48,851 bases of DNA from Dysosmobacter sp. (GTDB lineage Bacteria; Bacillota; Clostridia; Oscillospirales; Oscillospiraceae), in the NCBI GenBank assembly GCA_022778785.1, contig JALFSO010000045.1:1-48851 (forward strand), written 5' to 3'. The translations under genes and the position numbers were made by a program. Of this stretch, positions 32,201 to 41,273 are shown one piece after another (positions within the stretch are counted from its first letter, which is position 1; every line of letters starts with the position of its first letter). The notes below the pieces were generated by a model, which was not told the origin of the DNA, did not search any database, and saw only the letters and a program-made list of their open reading frames with translations.

Positions 32201-32631
32201 GCCCCATAGTAAAACGCCATTTTTTGTTGCATTTCAGTATAATATCGGCATTGTATTATCCTGCGGCCGCGAAATTGCAGAGAGAATAATACGCCGAAAA
32301 ATATAAAGGAAGTTATGGACAATTTTTCCTTGCTGTGATATACTTTTAACGCGATAAATATCACAGTTTAAATCACTAAATAAAGGCGCTGGAATACCTG
32401 CAAGTTATGATACGATGAAAATCATCGTGCGCATGAAGCAGTTTCTCTTGAGCCTCAAGTCAGAGATCGGCCGGGAGACCGGAAGTCTCAGGCGGTGGAG
32501 AGTTGCTGCCTGTACGAGCCCCTTCGGAAAGGCAGAAAAGCAGGAAGGCTCTTTTGCCAAATCGTTACACGACACAGGAATATCCCCCCCCCGCCGTGTT
32601 CTTCAAATCTGAAAAGGGAAGTGTCCATGAT
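32117..32631. other. Intergenic stretch and long ilvD-like leader
   Basis: After repeat copy B comes AT-rich sequence with the promoter and operator at 32316-32366. A leader of about 280 bases follows before the dehydratase start. A 65-residue open frame at 32415-32612 has no family resemblance or good ribosome site. Nine consecutive C residues lie at 32584-32592. Confidence 0.5.
32316..32366 (+). promoter_or_regulatory. Promoter and palindromic operator of the IlvD/Edd gene
   Basis: TGGACA (32316-32321), 17 bases and TATACT (32339-32344) form the promoter. A perfect 9-bp inverted repeat, CTGTGATAT (32333-32341) and ATATCACAG (32358-32366), overlaps the -10 and the likely start, as expected for a repressor site. 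Confidence 0.65.
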
Positions 32632-34314
32632 ATGCAAAAGAAATTTCAGGCCGGCACCTTCATGCCGGACAGCATGATCTCCTGCCGTACCCTTTATAAA
32701 GCCAACGGCTTTTCCGACGACGATTTTTCCCGGCCCGTCATCGGCATTTGCGATTCCTTCACGGACATTGTACCCGGCCACAAAAATCTGCGGGAGCTCA
32801 GCGAACAGGTGAAATACGGCGTTTACCGGGCGGGCGGCACTCCAGTGGAGTTCGGCTGCATCGCCGTCTGCGACGGCGTCTGCACCACCCACAGCGGATC
32901 CCGCTATTCCCTGCCCTCCCGGGAGATCGTGGCCGACGGCATTGAAATCATGGCCCGGGCCCACCGGCTGGATGGTCTCGTGTTGGTGGGCTCCTGCGAC
33001 AAGACCGTGCCCGGAATGCTGATGGCTGCCGCCCGCTTGGATATCCCATGTATTTTTCTGGCAGGGGGCTGTATGCTGGGCGGTCCTTCCTTCGGCGGCA
33101 AGCGGAAGTCGGATTCCACATCTTCGGAGGAGGCCTATGGCATGTATCAGGCCGGGAAGGTGTCCCGGGAAGAGGTGCTTGAGTTGACGGATGCCTGCTG
33201 TCCCACCATCGGTTCCTGCCAGCACATGGCTACCGCCAACTCCATGTGCTGCATGGCGGAGGCCATGGGCATGAGCCTGCCGGGTTCCGCGGCTATCCCA
33301 GCCGTCTACAACGCCCGGACCCGGGCTGCCCTGGAGAGCGGCGAGACCATTGTTCAGATGGTTCGGGAGGGGCTGACCGCCCGGGACATCATCACGGAGG
33401 AGTCTATCCGCAACGCCATTATGGTGCTGCTGGCCACCGGCGGCTCCACCAACTGCGTCATTCACACATGCGCCATCGCCCATGAAATCGGGATCCCTGC
33501 CAAGACCGTCATGGGCTGGTTTGAGAAGTATGGCACCACCGTTCCCCTGATCTGCCGCATTAACCCGGCTTCCAAGGACTATGACGCCGAGGACTTTTAC
33601 CAGGCGGGCGGCATTCCGGAGGTGCAGCGCCAGCTGGCGTCTATCCTGTACAATGACTGCATGAGTGTCACAGGCCACACCATCGGCGAAAACGCAGCGG
33701 GTTACCGCAGCCTGTACCCCAGAAACCCGGAGGTCATCACCTCTATGGACAAGCCCTTTTCCACGCTGGCGGGTCTTGCCATTATGCACGGCAACCTGGC
33801 ACCTGATACCGCTGTGGCCAAACCGGCTGCCATTGCGCCGGAGGTCCGGCATTTTGAGGGCACCGCTATCTGTTTCTCAGGAGAGGATGAGGCCAACGAG
33901 GCCATCGGCAAACAATTGGTGAAGCCCGGCCATGTGGTAGTGATCCGCTACGCCGGTCCCAAGGGAGCTCCGGGTATGCCGGAGATGTTCAAACCCATGA
34001 AACTGCTGTATGGACAAGGTCTGAACAAGTGTACCGCTCTCATTACGGACGGCCGGTTCTCCGGCACCAACAACGGCTGCTTTGTGGGCCATATCTCACC
34101 GGAGGCCGCCTCCGGAGGTCCGATCGCCCTCGTTGAGGACGGGGACAGGATCGTTATTGACGTGGTGGAGCGCCGCATCGATCTGCTGGTTTCCGAGGAG
34201 GAGCTGGCCCGCCGCCGGGCAGCCTTCCGCTATACCCCCATGGCCGTGGACGGTTATCTGGCCCGCTATGCCCGGGATGCCAAGAGTGCTGACCAGGGCG
34301 GTATTCTGGAATGA
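32632..34314 (+). CDS. ilvD: IlvD/Edd family dehydratase (dihydroxy-acid or sugar-acid dehydratase)
   Basis: This 560-residue protein has the iron-sulfur family motifs: C40 in GICDSFTD, C122 in GSCDKTVPGMLM, and CCPTIGSCQHMATANSM near 189-205. It closes with the conserved substrate region (TDGRFSGTNNGCFVGHISPEA). Dihydroxy-acid dehydratases make 2-oxo-branched acids for isoleucine and valine, while close relatives dehydrate sugar acids. The lack of ilv neighbours, its own palindromic operator, and SCQHM instead of the usual SCxGM leave sugar-acid dehydratase open. ATG 32632 is the first in-frame ATG; AAGGGAAG lies 12 bases upstream. Confidence 0.82.
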   Translation: MQKKFQAGTFMPDSMISCRTLYKANGFSDDDFSRPVIGICDSFTDIVPGHKNLRELSEQVKYGVYRAGGTPVEFGCIAVCDGVCTTHSGSRYSLPSREIVADGIEIMARAHRLDGLVLVGSCDKTVPGMLMAAARLDIPCIFLAGGCMLGGPSFGGKRKSDSTSSEEAYGMYQAGKVSREEVLELTDACCPTIGSCQHMATANSMCCMAEAMGMSLPGSAAIPAVYNARTRAALESGETIVQMVREGLTARDIITEESIRNAIMVLLATGGSTNCVIHTCAIAHEIGIPAKTVMGWFEKYGTTVPLICRINPASKDYDAEDFYQAGGIPEVQRQLASILYNDCMSVTGHTIGENAAGYRSLYPRNPEVITSMDKPFSTLAGLAIMHGNLAPDTAVAKPAAIAPEVRHFEGTAICFSGEDEANEAIGKQLVKPGHVVVIRYAGPKGAPGMPEMFKPMKLLYGQGLNKCTALITDGRFSGTNNGCFVGHISPEAASGGPIALVEDGDRIVIDVVERRIDLLVSEEELARRRAAFRYTPMAVDGYLARYARDAKSADQGGILE

Positions 34315-34417
34315 TCATGATCAAATTGAAAACCAGTACGAATTTTTCAAAGAAAACGGATTCCATGTTTGCTGCCGGATATTTCGTATAGAGACCGCAC
34401 CGTTACCGGTCAAAAAA

Positions 34418-34449
34418 GACAGCGGGTCCCAAATTTGGGACCCGCTGTC
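34418..34449. terminator. Bidirectional terminator after the IlvD/Edd gene
   Basis: GACAGCGGGTCCC pairs with GGGACCCGCTGTC. The plus side continues TTTCT and the minus side TTTTTTG, so it can serve both this gene and whatever lies upstream on the minus strand. Confidence 0.88.
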
Positions 34450-34479
34450 TTTCTATAAGGTTGCTTTACGACCGCCTTA

Positions 34480-34556
34480 ATAGGAAAGGAGGATCGTGCT
34501 TAGCCTTTCTTGATCCCAGCTTGGGCGGCCACATATATTGCGAGGAAATATGTTTG
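34480..34556 (-). repeat. Dispersed repeat, copy D (most diverged)
   Basis: The minus strand reads TYFLAIYVAAQAGIKKG-stop (stop TAA at 34500-34502). The terminator at 34418-34449 lies in the same relative place as the hairpins in copies A-C, but its sequence is different. Codons differ mainly at third positions from copy C, suggesting it derives from coding sequence. It lies between the IlvD/Edd terminator and the desulfoferrodoxin stop. Confidence 0.65.
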
Positions 34557-34634
34557 CTGGACCTTTCCCAATATCGTCCAGCAGCTGTATTGCGCATCCG
34601 GGCTGCCGTCAGCTTTTACTTGCGCTCAGGTTTC

Positions 34635-35018
34635 TCAGAGCTCAGACATCCACAGGCCATGAAGGTTGCAGTAAGCATAGACCGCCAACGGCTTGTCATC
34701 TCCGGTCAGGGCAAAGGAGACCGCGGGGGCGGAGCCGGGAGTCAGAGTCTTGCGCTGGCCACCGGAAGTGGTCTTCAGATAGACCCACTGGATAAAATGT
34801 TCTTCCGTCATCGGATGCTCCACGGCACCCACGGTGACATTGACCATACTGCCTTCCACGGAGGCTACTGGAATGTGCTTTTCCGTGCTGGCTTCCACGG
34901 TACCCGGGACCAGTTCTTTCATTTTCTGGCCGCAGCACACCAGGGGAACGCCTGCGTCATGGATCTTGCCGACAATGTTTCCGCAATGCTCACAGATGTA
35001 AAACTTCGTCTCGCTCAT
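34635..35018 (-). CDS. Desulfoferrodoxin (superoxide reductase)
   Basis: This 127-residue protein has both desulfoferrodoxin domains. The N-terminal desulforedoxin-like Fe(Cys)4 site is C9, C12, C28 and C29. The C-terminal superoxide reductase centre uses H48 (EKHIPV), H68, H74, C117 and H120 (CNLHG); E46 and K47 at the active-site mouth are present. It reduces superoxide to peroxide without releasing oxygen, suiting an anaerobe. AGGAGG is 8 bases from ATG 35018 but only 2 from the earlier ATG. It follows the flavodiiron gene by 17 bases as one operon. Confidence 0.93.
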   Translation of the reverse strand: MSETKFYICEHCGNIVGKIHDAGVPLVCCGQKMKELVPGTVEASTEKHIPVASVEGSMVNVTVGAVEHPMTEEHFIQWVYLKTTSGGQRKTLTPGSAPAVSFALTGDDKPLAVYAYCNLHGLWMSEL

Positions 35019-35035
35019 AATCATTTCCTCCTGAT

Positions 35036-36331
35036 TTATTGAATCTCCTCAAAATCCCCGGTGCCGTGCTTGCAGATGGGGCAGACGAAATCCGCGGGAA
35101 GCGTCTCGCCCTCGTACACATAGCCGCAGATCTTGCAGACGAACTTCTTTTTACCGCCGGACGCGGACTCAGGCGCGGCGGCTTCGCCGCACAGGGCCTT
35201 CCCCAGCAGCTCCAGCTGCGCGGCGCTGGTCTCGTTCAGCGCGGACCGGATGGTCACTACCGGATCCACGTAGGTCAGGTCCTTGCTCTTTTCCAGCAGG
35301 CCCCTGATGACCCGGGCCGCGGAGGGCGCCCAGCTGCCGTTCTCCACAATGGCCACCGTCCGGCCGCAGAAGCCCCGGGCGATCAAATGCTCGATGAACT
35401 CCCGCATGAAGGGGAAGATGTCGTTGTTATAGGTCGTCGTGGCCAGCACCAGCTTGCTGTACCGGAAGGCGTCCGCCACCGCCTGGGACATGTCACTTCG
35501 GGCCAGGTCGCAGACAGTCACCTTCTGCCCATTGGCCTTCAGCGTCTCCGCCAGCTGCTCCACAGCCTTCCTGGTGTTGCCGTAGACGGAGGTGTAGGTG
35601 ATGAGGATGCCGTCCTCCTCCGGGGTGTAGGAGGACCACTTGCCGTAGAGGTCCATGTAATAGCCCAGGTTTTCATTCAACACCGGACCGTGCAGCGGGC
35701 AGATGGTCTGAATGTCCAGCGCGGCGGCTTTCTTCAGAACCGTCTGCACCGGGCCGCCGTATTTGCCCACGATGCCGATGTAGTAGCGGCGGGCCTCGTC
35801 GTCCCAGTCCTCCTCCGCGTCCAGGGCGCCGAACTTGCCGAAGGCGTCGGCGGAGAACAGCACCTTATCCGCAGCGTCATAGGTCATAATGACCTCCGGC
35901 CAGTGGACCATGGGGGCGGCGATGAAGCGCAGGGTGTGCCTGCCCAGAGACAGGGTGTCGCCCTCCTTCACGGCCGTCCGGCGGGCAGAGACGTCCGCGC
36001 CGAAGAAGTTTTGGATCATCTCGAAGGTCTTGCCGGACGCCGCGATCTTCGTGTCCGGATAGGCCTCCAGAAAGCGGATGAGACTGCCGGAGTGATCCGG
36101 CTCCATGTGCTGGACGACGATGTAATCCGGCACCCGATTGCCCAGGACGCTTTGAATGTTGTCCATCCACTCCTGCGCAAAACGCGCGTCCACCGAATCG
36201 ATGACCGCCGTCTTTTCATCGGCGATCACATAGGAATTGTAGGCCATGCCGTTGGGCACACGGTACTGGCCCTCAAACAGGTCGATCTCGTGGTCATTCA
36301 CGCCCACATATCGGATATCCCGGGAAATCAT
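35036..36331 (-). CDS. Flavodiiron protein with C-terminal rubredoxin
   Basis: This 431-residue protein has an N-terminal metallo-beta-lactamase-like diiron domain with H75-x-E77-x-D79-H80, H143 and D162. A flavodoxin domain follows from about 245 (ILITYTSVYGNTRKAV). After a short linker comes a C-terminal rubredoxin with two CxxC pairs (FVCKICGYVYEG, FVCPICKHG). These enzymes reduce oxygen to water, or nitric oxide to nitrous oxide; the attached rubredoxin supplies electrons. GAGGAGGAG precedes the ATG. The operon with desulfoferrodoxin forms a compact oxygen and superoxide defence. A minus-strand TATAAT at 36393-36398 is its likely -10. Confidence 0.92.
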   Translation of the reverse strand: MISRDIRYVGVNDHEIDLFEGQYRVPNGMAYNSYVIADEKTAVIDSVDARFAQEWMDNIQSVLGNRVPDYIVVQHMEPDHSGSLIRFLEAYPDTKIAASGKTFEMIQNFFGADVSARRTAVKEGDTLSLGRHTLRFIAAPMVHWPEVIMTYDAADKVLFSADAFGKFGALDAEEDWDDEARRYYIGIVGKYGGPVQTVLKKAAALDIQTICPLHGPVLNENLGYYMDLYGKWSSYTPEEDGILITYTSVYGNTRKAVEQLAETLKANGQKVTVCDLARSDMSQAVADAFRYSKLVLATTTYNNDIFPFMREFIEHLIARGFCGRTVAIVENGSWAPSAARVIRGLLEKSKDLTYVDPVVTIRSALNETSAAQLELLGKALCGEAAAPESASGGKKKFVCKICGYVYEGETLPADFVCPICKHGTGDFEEIQ

Positions 36332-36420
36332 CCGTACTCCTCCTCATTTTCTTTCATAATATTTAAAAATCTTTTCTTGTGATGGTTTGCCTATTATAAC
36401 ATTCGCTGCTTGCGAAATTG

Positions 36421-36458
36421 AAAAGCTCCGGAGGGGCAAGGACCTCTCCAGAGCTTTT
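36421..36458. terminator. Terminator of the nitroreductase gene
   Basis: AAAAGCTC pairs with GAGCTTTT around an inner GGAG/CTCC stem; A/T ends on both sides suit minus-strand termination before the flavodiiron promoter. Confidence 0.8.
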
Positions 36459-36480
36459 GCTCATTGTGCAGCAGGGCTTG

Positions 36481-37347
36481 TTACAGCTTGCAGGACGCAA
36501 CGGCCTCATAGCCCTCCGGCAGCTGGAGCTTTGCGGCATCCCCACCGAATCTCCATTTGATCTTGCCGGCCCACTGAGAGGCCGTGCTGGTGAAGTGCAG
36601 CAGCACGATGCCCAGGCCCAGTTTGGCGTCGATCTCATCGGTGTAGCTGTCCGGCGCCTTCACCAGAGTGATCTGACCCTCGTGGATGATAAAGCCATAG
36701 GGCTGTCTGTTCAGATAGCTGGGAGAGAGCGTGGCCGCATAAAGGGCCTCCCACAGCATATCATCAAAGAAGCCGATGTACTCATCCAGGCCCTCACAGT
36801 TGCCCCAGGTATCCATGAAGACCATGTCATGCAGACTGTGCTTGGGGGCAAAATACTGGCGCTTGGCGCTGATGTCCACGTTGGACATGCTCAGGATGTT
36901 CACGCGCAGGCGCTTGGTGGTCTTTACGCCCTGGCCAAAAGCCACAATGGCGGCCACATCCAGCTCGGAGTCGATCTTCAGAGCAGCCTTGACCTTCTCG
37001 CTGTCAGTAAAGGTGATCCAGCAGCAGCCCAGATCCATGTCGGTCAGCTTCAGGACCATGTCCTCCATCATGTAACCGGCGTTTTCGCCCGCAAGATCGC
37101 CCTTGGTGGACAGCAGAACCAGGTAGTGCGGTGCGCCGATCAGAAAGCTCTCGTAGCCGGCAGCACCTTCCAGTGCTTCCTTCGCCTCTTCACCGAAAAC
37201 GCACAGCTTCGTCTCCAGCTCGGGAACCAGGCGCTGGCAGGATTTCTGATAATAGGCCTCAATTTCCGCAAGCGCAGACGCGGATACTTTCTTGTCCGTA
37301 AATTCGCGGACAGATTTTCTGTTTTGAATCAGCGCACTATAGTTCAT
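36481..37347 (-). CDS. Nitroreductase family protein
   Basis: This 288-residue protein begins ALIQNRKSVREFTDKKV, the FMN-phosphate binding start of nitroreductases. It continues with DMVLKLTDMDLGCCWI and a second half containing SPSYLNRQPYGFIIHEG, where the RQPYGF segment matches the second FMN-binding region. Its length (about 290 rather than 200) fits the TM1586-like two-lobe subgroup, which may work as a monomer. It likely reduces quinone-like or nitro compounds with NAD(P)H; the true substrate is unknown. AGGAGG precedes the ATG. It stands alone between the oxygen-defence and ribonucleotide reductase genes. Confidence 0.88.
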   Translation of the reverse strand: MNYSALIQNRKSVREFTDKKVSASALAEIEAYYQKSCQRLVPELETKLCVFGEEAKEALEGAAGYESFLIGAPHYLVLLSTKGDLAGENAGYMMEDMVLKLTDMDLGCCWITFTDSEKVKAALKIDSELDVAAIVAFGQGVKTTKRLRVNILSMSNVDISAKRQYFAPKHSLHDMVFMDTWGNCEGLDEYIGFFDDMLWEALYAATLSPSYLNRQPYGFIIHEGQITLVKAPDSYTDEIDAKLGLGIVLLHFTSTASQWAGKIKWRFGGDAAKLQLPEGYEAVASCKL

Positions 37348-37697
37348 GGATGTGCCTCCTAAATCAATTTGAGATATTCAGGACGGCCTATAAAGCCATC
37401 ATCCCTCATCTTCAATCTATATTTTTATATGATATTACATCTTGCTTAGAATTGCAAGTTCTACATGGAATAATTTCGTTGAAACATGAACAAGCCTTCT
37501 GAATTTTGGAATTTTCATGCACGACAGAATATCCATTAATCAGGAATAACAATCCCACACCGCAAAGAATAAACGACTCATTGCTTCTGCGGCCATTTCG
37601 CATCTGATGCTGGACTGCATATTGGCAACGCATGGGCCTTGAAAAGGCTCACGGTGAAGAGTACAATATATCCTATGATTGTACGGAGGATGACAAA
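37348..37697. other. Intergenic region between nitroreductase and ribonucleotide reductase
   Basis: The region is AT-rich with no supported gene. The first part is the nitroreductase leader; the last 60 bases hold the reductase promoter and palindrome. Confidence 0.6.
37639..37684 (+). promoter_or_regulatory. Promoter with overlapping palindrome, ribonucleotide reductase operon
   Basis: TTGAAA (37639-37644), 17 bases and TACAAT (37662-37667). A perfect inverted repeat GTACAAT (37661-37667)-N10-ATTGTAC (37678-37684) covers the -10 and the likely start, ending just before the GGAGG ribosome site. It resembles, but does not equal, NrdR boxes. Confidence 0.65.
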
Positions 37698-40211
37698 ATG
37701 GAGATTTTGAAGCGCAGCGGTGCTGTTGAAACATATGATCCGCAGAAAATTATAAATGCCATGAAAAAGGCCTTCTCCAGCGTGGATAAAACGCCCGCGG
37801 AGGATGAACTTGAGCAGTTGCTTGCCATGGTGGAGGCCCGCCTCAGCCACGAGAACGCCTCTGTTGAGCAGATCCAGGATCTGGTGGAACTGTCCCTGAT
37901 GGAGCGCGGCCATTATGAAGCCGCGAAAAGCTACATCCTGTACCGGTATCACCGCACGGAGCTCCGGCAGGCCCGTCAGCGGATCACCGCGCTGTCCGGC
38001 TGCGGCGAGCTGGACGGCTGTCTTCTGGAGATCCAGCACGACTTCGACGCTTCCGTCTATTCTCTGACCGCGCTGGCGGCGCAGTTCAGCGGCTTTGCCA
38101 AGCCCGGGATGGAGCCGGACGAACTCATGGCCATGCTGACCAAGGCGGCGGTGGAACTGACCACGCAGGAGGCTCCGAGATGGGAGCTGATCGCGGCACG
38201 TTTCCTGAACTTCGACTTCCGCCGCCGTCTTGCCCGGGAGATGGCCAGCCGCGGGATCACCGGCTTTTATGACAAGCTCGTCTATCTGACCCGGGAGGGC
38301 CTGTATGGGGAGTACATCCTGCAAAACTATTCCCGCGCGGAGATTGAGCAGGCCGCCGCGTTCATTGACGACAGTCGGGATAAGCGGTTTACCTGGTCCG
38401 GACTGGATCTGCTGCTCAAACGGTATGTCATTCAGACGCACCAGCATGTGGCGCTGGAAACGCCCCAGGAGATGTTCCTGGGCATTGCCCTGCACCTGGC
38501 CATGAAGGAGACCCATGACCGCATGGGCTGGGTCCGGCGGTTCTATGATATGCTCAGTCTGATGCAGGTCACCATGGCGACCCCCACCCTTTCCAATGCC
38601 CGCAAGCCATACCATCAGCTATCCAGCTGCTTCATCGACACCGTCCCGGACAGTCTGGACGGGATCTACCGCAGCATCGACAACTTTGCCCGCGTCAGCA
38701 AATTCGGCGGCGGCATGGGGCTTTACTTTGGCAAGGTCCGCGCCACCGGAAGCGCCATCCGCGGTTTTGACGGTGCCGCCGGCGGCGTGATCCGCTGGAT
38801 CAAGCTGGTCAACGACACCGCCGTGGCTGTGGATCAGCTGGGAATGCGTCAGGGCGCCGTGGCCGTTTATCTGGACGCATGGCACCGTGATCTGCCGGAG
38901 TTCTTACAGCTTCGGACCAATAACGGCGACGACCGGATGAAGGCACATGATGTGTTTCCGGCAGTCTGCTATCCCGACCTTTTCTGGAAGCTGGCCAAGG
39001 AAGATCTGAACTCCCCGTGGTATCTTATGTGCCCCCACGATATTCTCACTGTGAAGGGGTATGCGCTGGAGGATTACTGGGGCGAGGAATGGGAACGCCG
39101 TTATCAGAGCTGCGTCAATGATCCCCGCATTGCCAAGCGGACGGTCACGGTGAAAGAGATCATCCGTCTGGTCTTGAAAAGTGCCGTGGAGACTGGGACT
39201 CCTTTTGCCTTCAACCGGGACACCGTCAACCGGGCCAATCCCAACGGACATAAGGGCATGATTTACTGCTCCAATCTCTGCACGGAGATCGCCCAGAATA
39301 TGTCCCCTATCGAGGCAGTCTCCACTGAAGTCCAGACAGCAGAGGGCGATACCGTGGTCGTGCAGACCACCCGGCCCGGTGACTTTGTGGTCTGCAATCT
39401 GGCGAGCCTCTCTCTCGGAAACCTGCCCGTGGAGGATGAGCAGGCGCTGGGGCAGGTGGTCCGGACCGCTGTACGCGCTCTGGATAATGTGATCGATCTG
39501 AACTTCTATCCCCTGGCCTATGCCCAGCTCACCAATCAGCGTTACCGCAGCATCGGCCTTGGCGTCAGCGGCTATCATCACATGCTGGCAAAGCACGGGA
39601 TCGCCTGGGAGAGCGAGGAGCATCTGTCCTTCGTGGACCATGTCTTTGAGACCATCAACTATGCCGCCATCTCCGCCAGCTGTGAACTGGCAGCGGAAAA
39701 GGGCGCTTACAGCCTGTTTGAGGGAAGCGCCTGGCAGACGGAAGAGTACTTCCGGCAGCGGAACTACACCTCTCCCGCCTGGCAGGCTTTGGCCGATCGG
39801 GTCAAAAAGCAAGGGATGCGGAACGCCTATCTGCTGGCCGTGGCACCCACCAGCAGCACCAGCATCCTGGCCGGCACCACCGCCGGTATCGACCCTGTCA
39901 TGAACAAGTTCTTCCTGGAGGAAAAGAAGGGCAGCATCCTCCCCCGTGTGGCGCCGGATCTGTCCATCGACACGTACTGGTACTATAAAAACGCCCACCA
40001 CATCGATCAGAGGTGGAGCGTCCGGGCCTGCGGTGTCCGTCAGCGCCACATCGACCAGGCCCAGAGCATGAATCTGTATATCACCAACGAATACACACTG
40101 CGCCAGGTACTGGAGCTGTATCTGCTGGCCTGGGAACAGGGCGTCAAGACCATTTACTATATCCGCAGCAAGTCGCTGGAAGTGGAAGAATGCGAAAGCT
40201 GTTCATCGTAA
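37698..40211 (+). CDS. nrdA: Ribonucleotide reductase, class Ia-like, large (alpha) subunit
   Basis: This 837-residue subunit starts with an ATP-cone (EILKRSGAVETYDPQKIINA), the allosteric activity domain. The catalytic barrel shows the redox cysteine in HQLSSCFIDTV, the radical cysteine and glutamate in IYCSNLCTEI, and the second redox cysteine in FVVCNLASLSLGNL. A shuttle pair CESCSS ends the protein. It makes deoxyribonucleotides with the small subunit. The ATG is preceded by GGAGG at 8 bases. It is 12 bases from the small-subunit gene. Oxygen-dependent class I reductase next to oxygen-defence genes is notable for an apparent anaerobe. Confidence 0.92.
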   Translation: MEILKRSGAVETYDPQKIINAMKKAFSSVDKTPAEDELEQLLAMVEARLSHENASVEQIQDLVELSLMERGHYEAAKSYILYRYHRTELRQARQRITALSGCGELDGCLLEIQHDFDASVYSLTALAAQFSGFAKPGMEPDELMAMLTKAAVELTTQEAPRWELIAARFLNFDFRRRLAREMASRGITGFYDKLVYLTREGLYGEYILQNYSRAEIEQAAAFIDDSRDKRFTWSGLDLLLKRYVIQTHQHVALETPQEMFLGIALHLAMKETHDRMGWVRRFYDMLSLMQVTMATPTLSNARKPYHQLSSCFIDTVPDSLDGIYRSIDNFARVSKFGGGMGLYFGKVRATGSAIRGFDGAAGGVIRWIKLVNDTAVAVDQLGMRQGAVAVYLDAWHRDLPEFLQLRTNNGDDRMKAHDVFPAVCYPDLFWKLAKEDLNSPWYLMCPHDILTVKGYALEDYWGEEWERRYQSCVNDPRIAKRTVTVKEIIRLVLKSAVETGTPFAFNRDTVNRANPNGHKGMIYCSNLCTEIAQNMSPIEAVSTEVQTAEGDTVVVQTTRPGDFVVCNLASLSLGNLPVEDEQALGQVVRTAVRALDNVIDLNFYPLAYAQLTNQRYRSIGLGVSGYHHMLAKHGIAWESEEHLSFVDHVFETINYAAISASCELAAEKGAYSLFEGSAWQTEEYFRQRNYTSPAWQALADRVKKQGMRNAYLLAVAPTSSTSILAGTTAGIDPVMNKFFLEEKKGSILPRVAPDLSIDTYWYYKNAHHIDQRWSVRACGVRQRHIDQAQSMNLYITNEYTLRQVLELYLLAWEQGVKTIYYIRSKSLEVEECESCSS

Positions 40212-40223
40212 GGAGGAAGACCT

Positions 40224-41273
40224 ATGGCAGAACTGATGAAGAAACGGCCGCTGTTCAACCCGGACGGCGATACCGATGTTCGCCTGCGCCGGCTGATCGG
40301 CGGCAATACCACCAATCTGAATGACTTCAACAATATGAAGTATCCCTGGGTCAGTGACTGGTACCGGCAGGCGATGAACAACTTCTGGATCCCCGAGGAG
40401 ATCAATCTGGCCCAGGATGTGAAAGACTATCCCCGTCTTTCTGTGGCAGAGCGGACTGCTTATGATAAAATCCTGAGCTTTCTGGTGTTTCTGGACTCCA
40501 TCCAGACGGCAAACCTGCCCAATATTGCCGAGTATACAACAGCCAATGAGGTGAATCTCTGCCTGTCCATCCAGACTTTCCAGGAGTGTGTGCACAGTCA
40601 GAGCTACAGCTATATGCTGGACACCATTTGCAGCCCTACTCAGCGGGATGACATCCTGTACCAGTGGAAGACCGATGAACATCTGCTGCGGCGCAACACC
40701 TTTATCGGCAGCCTTTACAATGCGTTTCAGGAGCACAAGGATGCCGTCACGTTCCTGAAGGTGCTCATGGCAAACTACATCCTGGAGGGCGTTTATTTCT
40801 ACAGCGGCTTTATGTTCTTCTACAATCTCTCCCGGAACGGCAAAATGCCCGGCTCCGCCCAGGAGATCCGCTACATCAACCGGGATGAGAACACCCATCT
40901 GTGGCTGTTCCGGAACATTCTGCTGGAGCTGCAGAAGGAGCAGCCGGAGCTGTTTACGGAGGAGAATATCGCCATTCTCCGTGAGATGTTGGATGAGGGC
41001 GTACGGCAGGAGAGCGCCTGGGGCTGCTATGTGATCGGCGACAGCATCCCCGGCCTGAATACCAGAATGGTGACGGATTATATCCGCTATCTGGGCAACC
41101 TGCGCTGGTCCGGTCTGGGATATGGCTATTTGTACGAGGACAACCGGGAAGAGCCCGCCAGCATGGGTTGGGTCAGTCAGTATTCCAACGCCAACATGGT
41201 AAAGACCGACTTCTTCGAGGCCAGGAGCACGGCGTATGCCAAGAGTACCGCGTTGGTGGACGATCTGGACTGA
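40224..41273 (+). CDS. nrdB: Ribonucleotide reductase, class Ia-like, small (beta, radical) subunit
   Basis: This 349-residue subunit has all diiron ligands: D91, E121, H124, E188, E222 and H225. Y128 (HSQSY) matches the radical tyrosine, so a tyrosyl-radical enzyme is expected. The ligand set and Tyr argue against the Tyr-less or Mn/Fe variants, though metal choice cannot be seen. It closes with an acidic tail used to bind the large subunit. The AGGAGGAAG site lies inside the gap after the alpha stop. Repeat copy C and its hairpin follow the stop. Confidence 0.93.
   Translation: MAELMKKRPLFNPDGDTDVRLRRLIGGNTTNLNDFNNMKYPWVSDWYRQAMNNFWIPEEINLAQDVKDYPRLSVAERTAYDKILSFLVFLDSIQTANLPNIAEYTTANEVNLCLSIQTFQECVHSQSYSYMLDTICSPTQRDDILYQWKTDEHLLRRNTFIGSLYNAFQEHKDAVTFLKVLMANYILEGVYFYSGFMFFYNLSRNGKMPGSAQEIRYINRDENTHLWLFRNILLELQKEQPELFTEENIAILREMLDEGVRQESAWGCYVIGDSIPGLNTRMVTDYIRYLGNLRWSGLGYGYLYEDNREEPASMGWVSQYSNANMVKTDFFEARSTAYAKSTALVDDLD

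Noticed and set aside
32415-32612. 65-residue open frame in the IlvD/Edd leader
   Set aside because: No ribosome site or family resemblance, and it overlaps the C-run and dehydratase leader.
37412-37633. 73-residue cysteine-containing minus-strand frame
   Set aside because: AT-rich intergenic sequence with no ribosome site and no conserved pattern.
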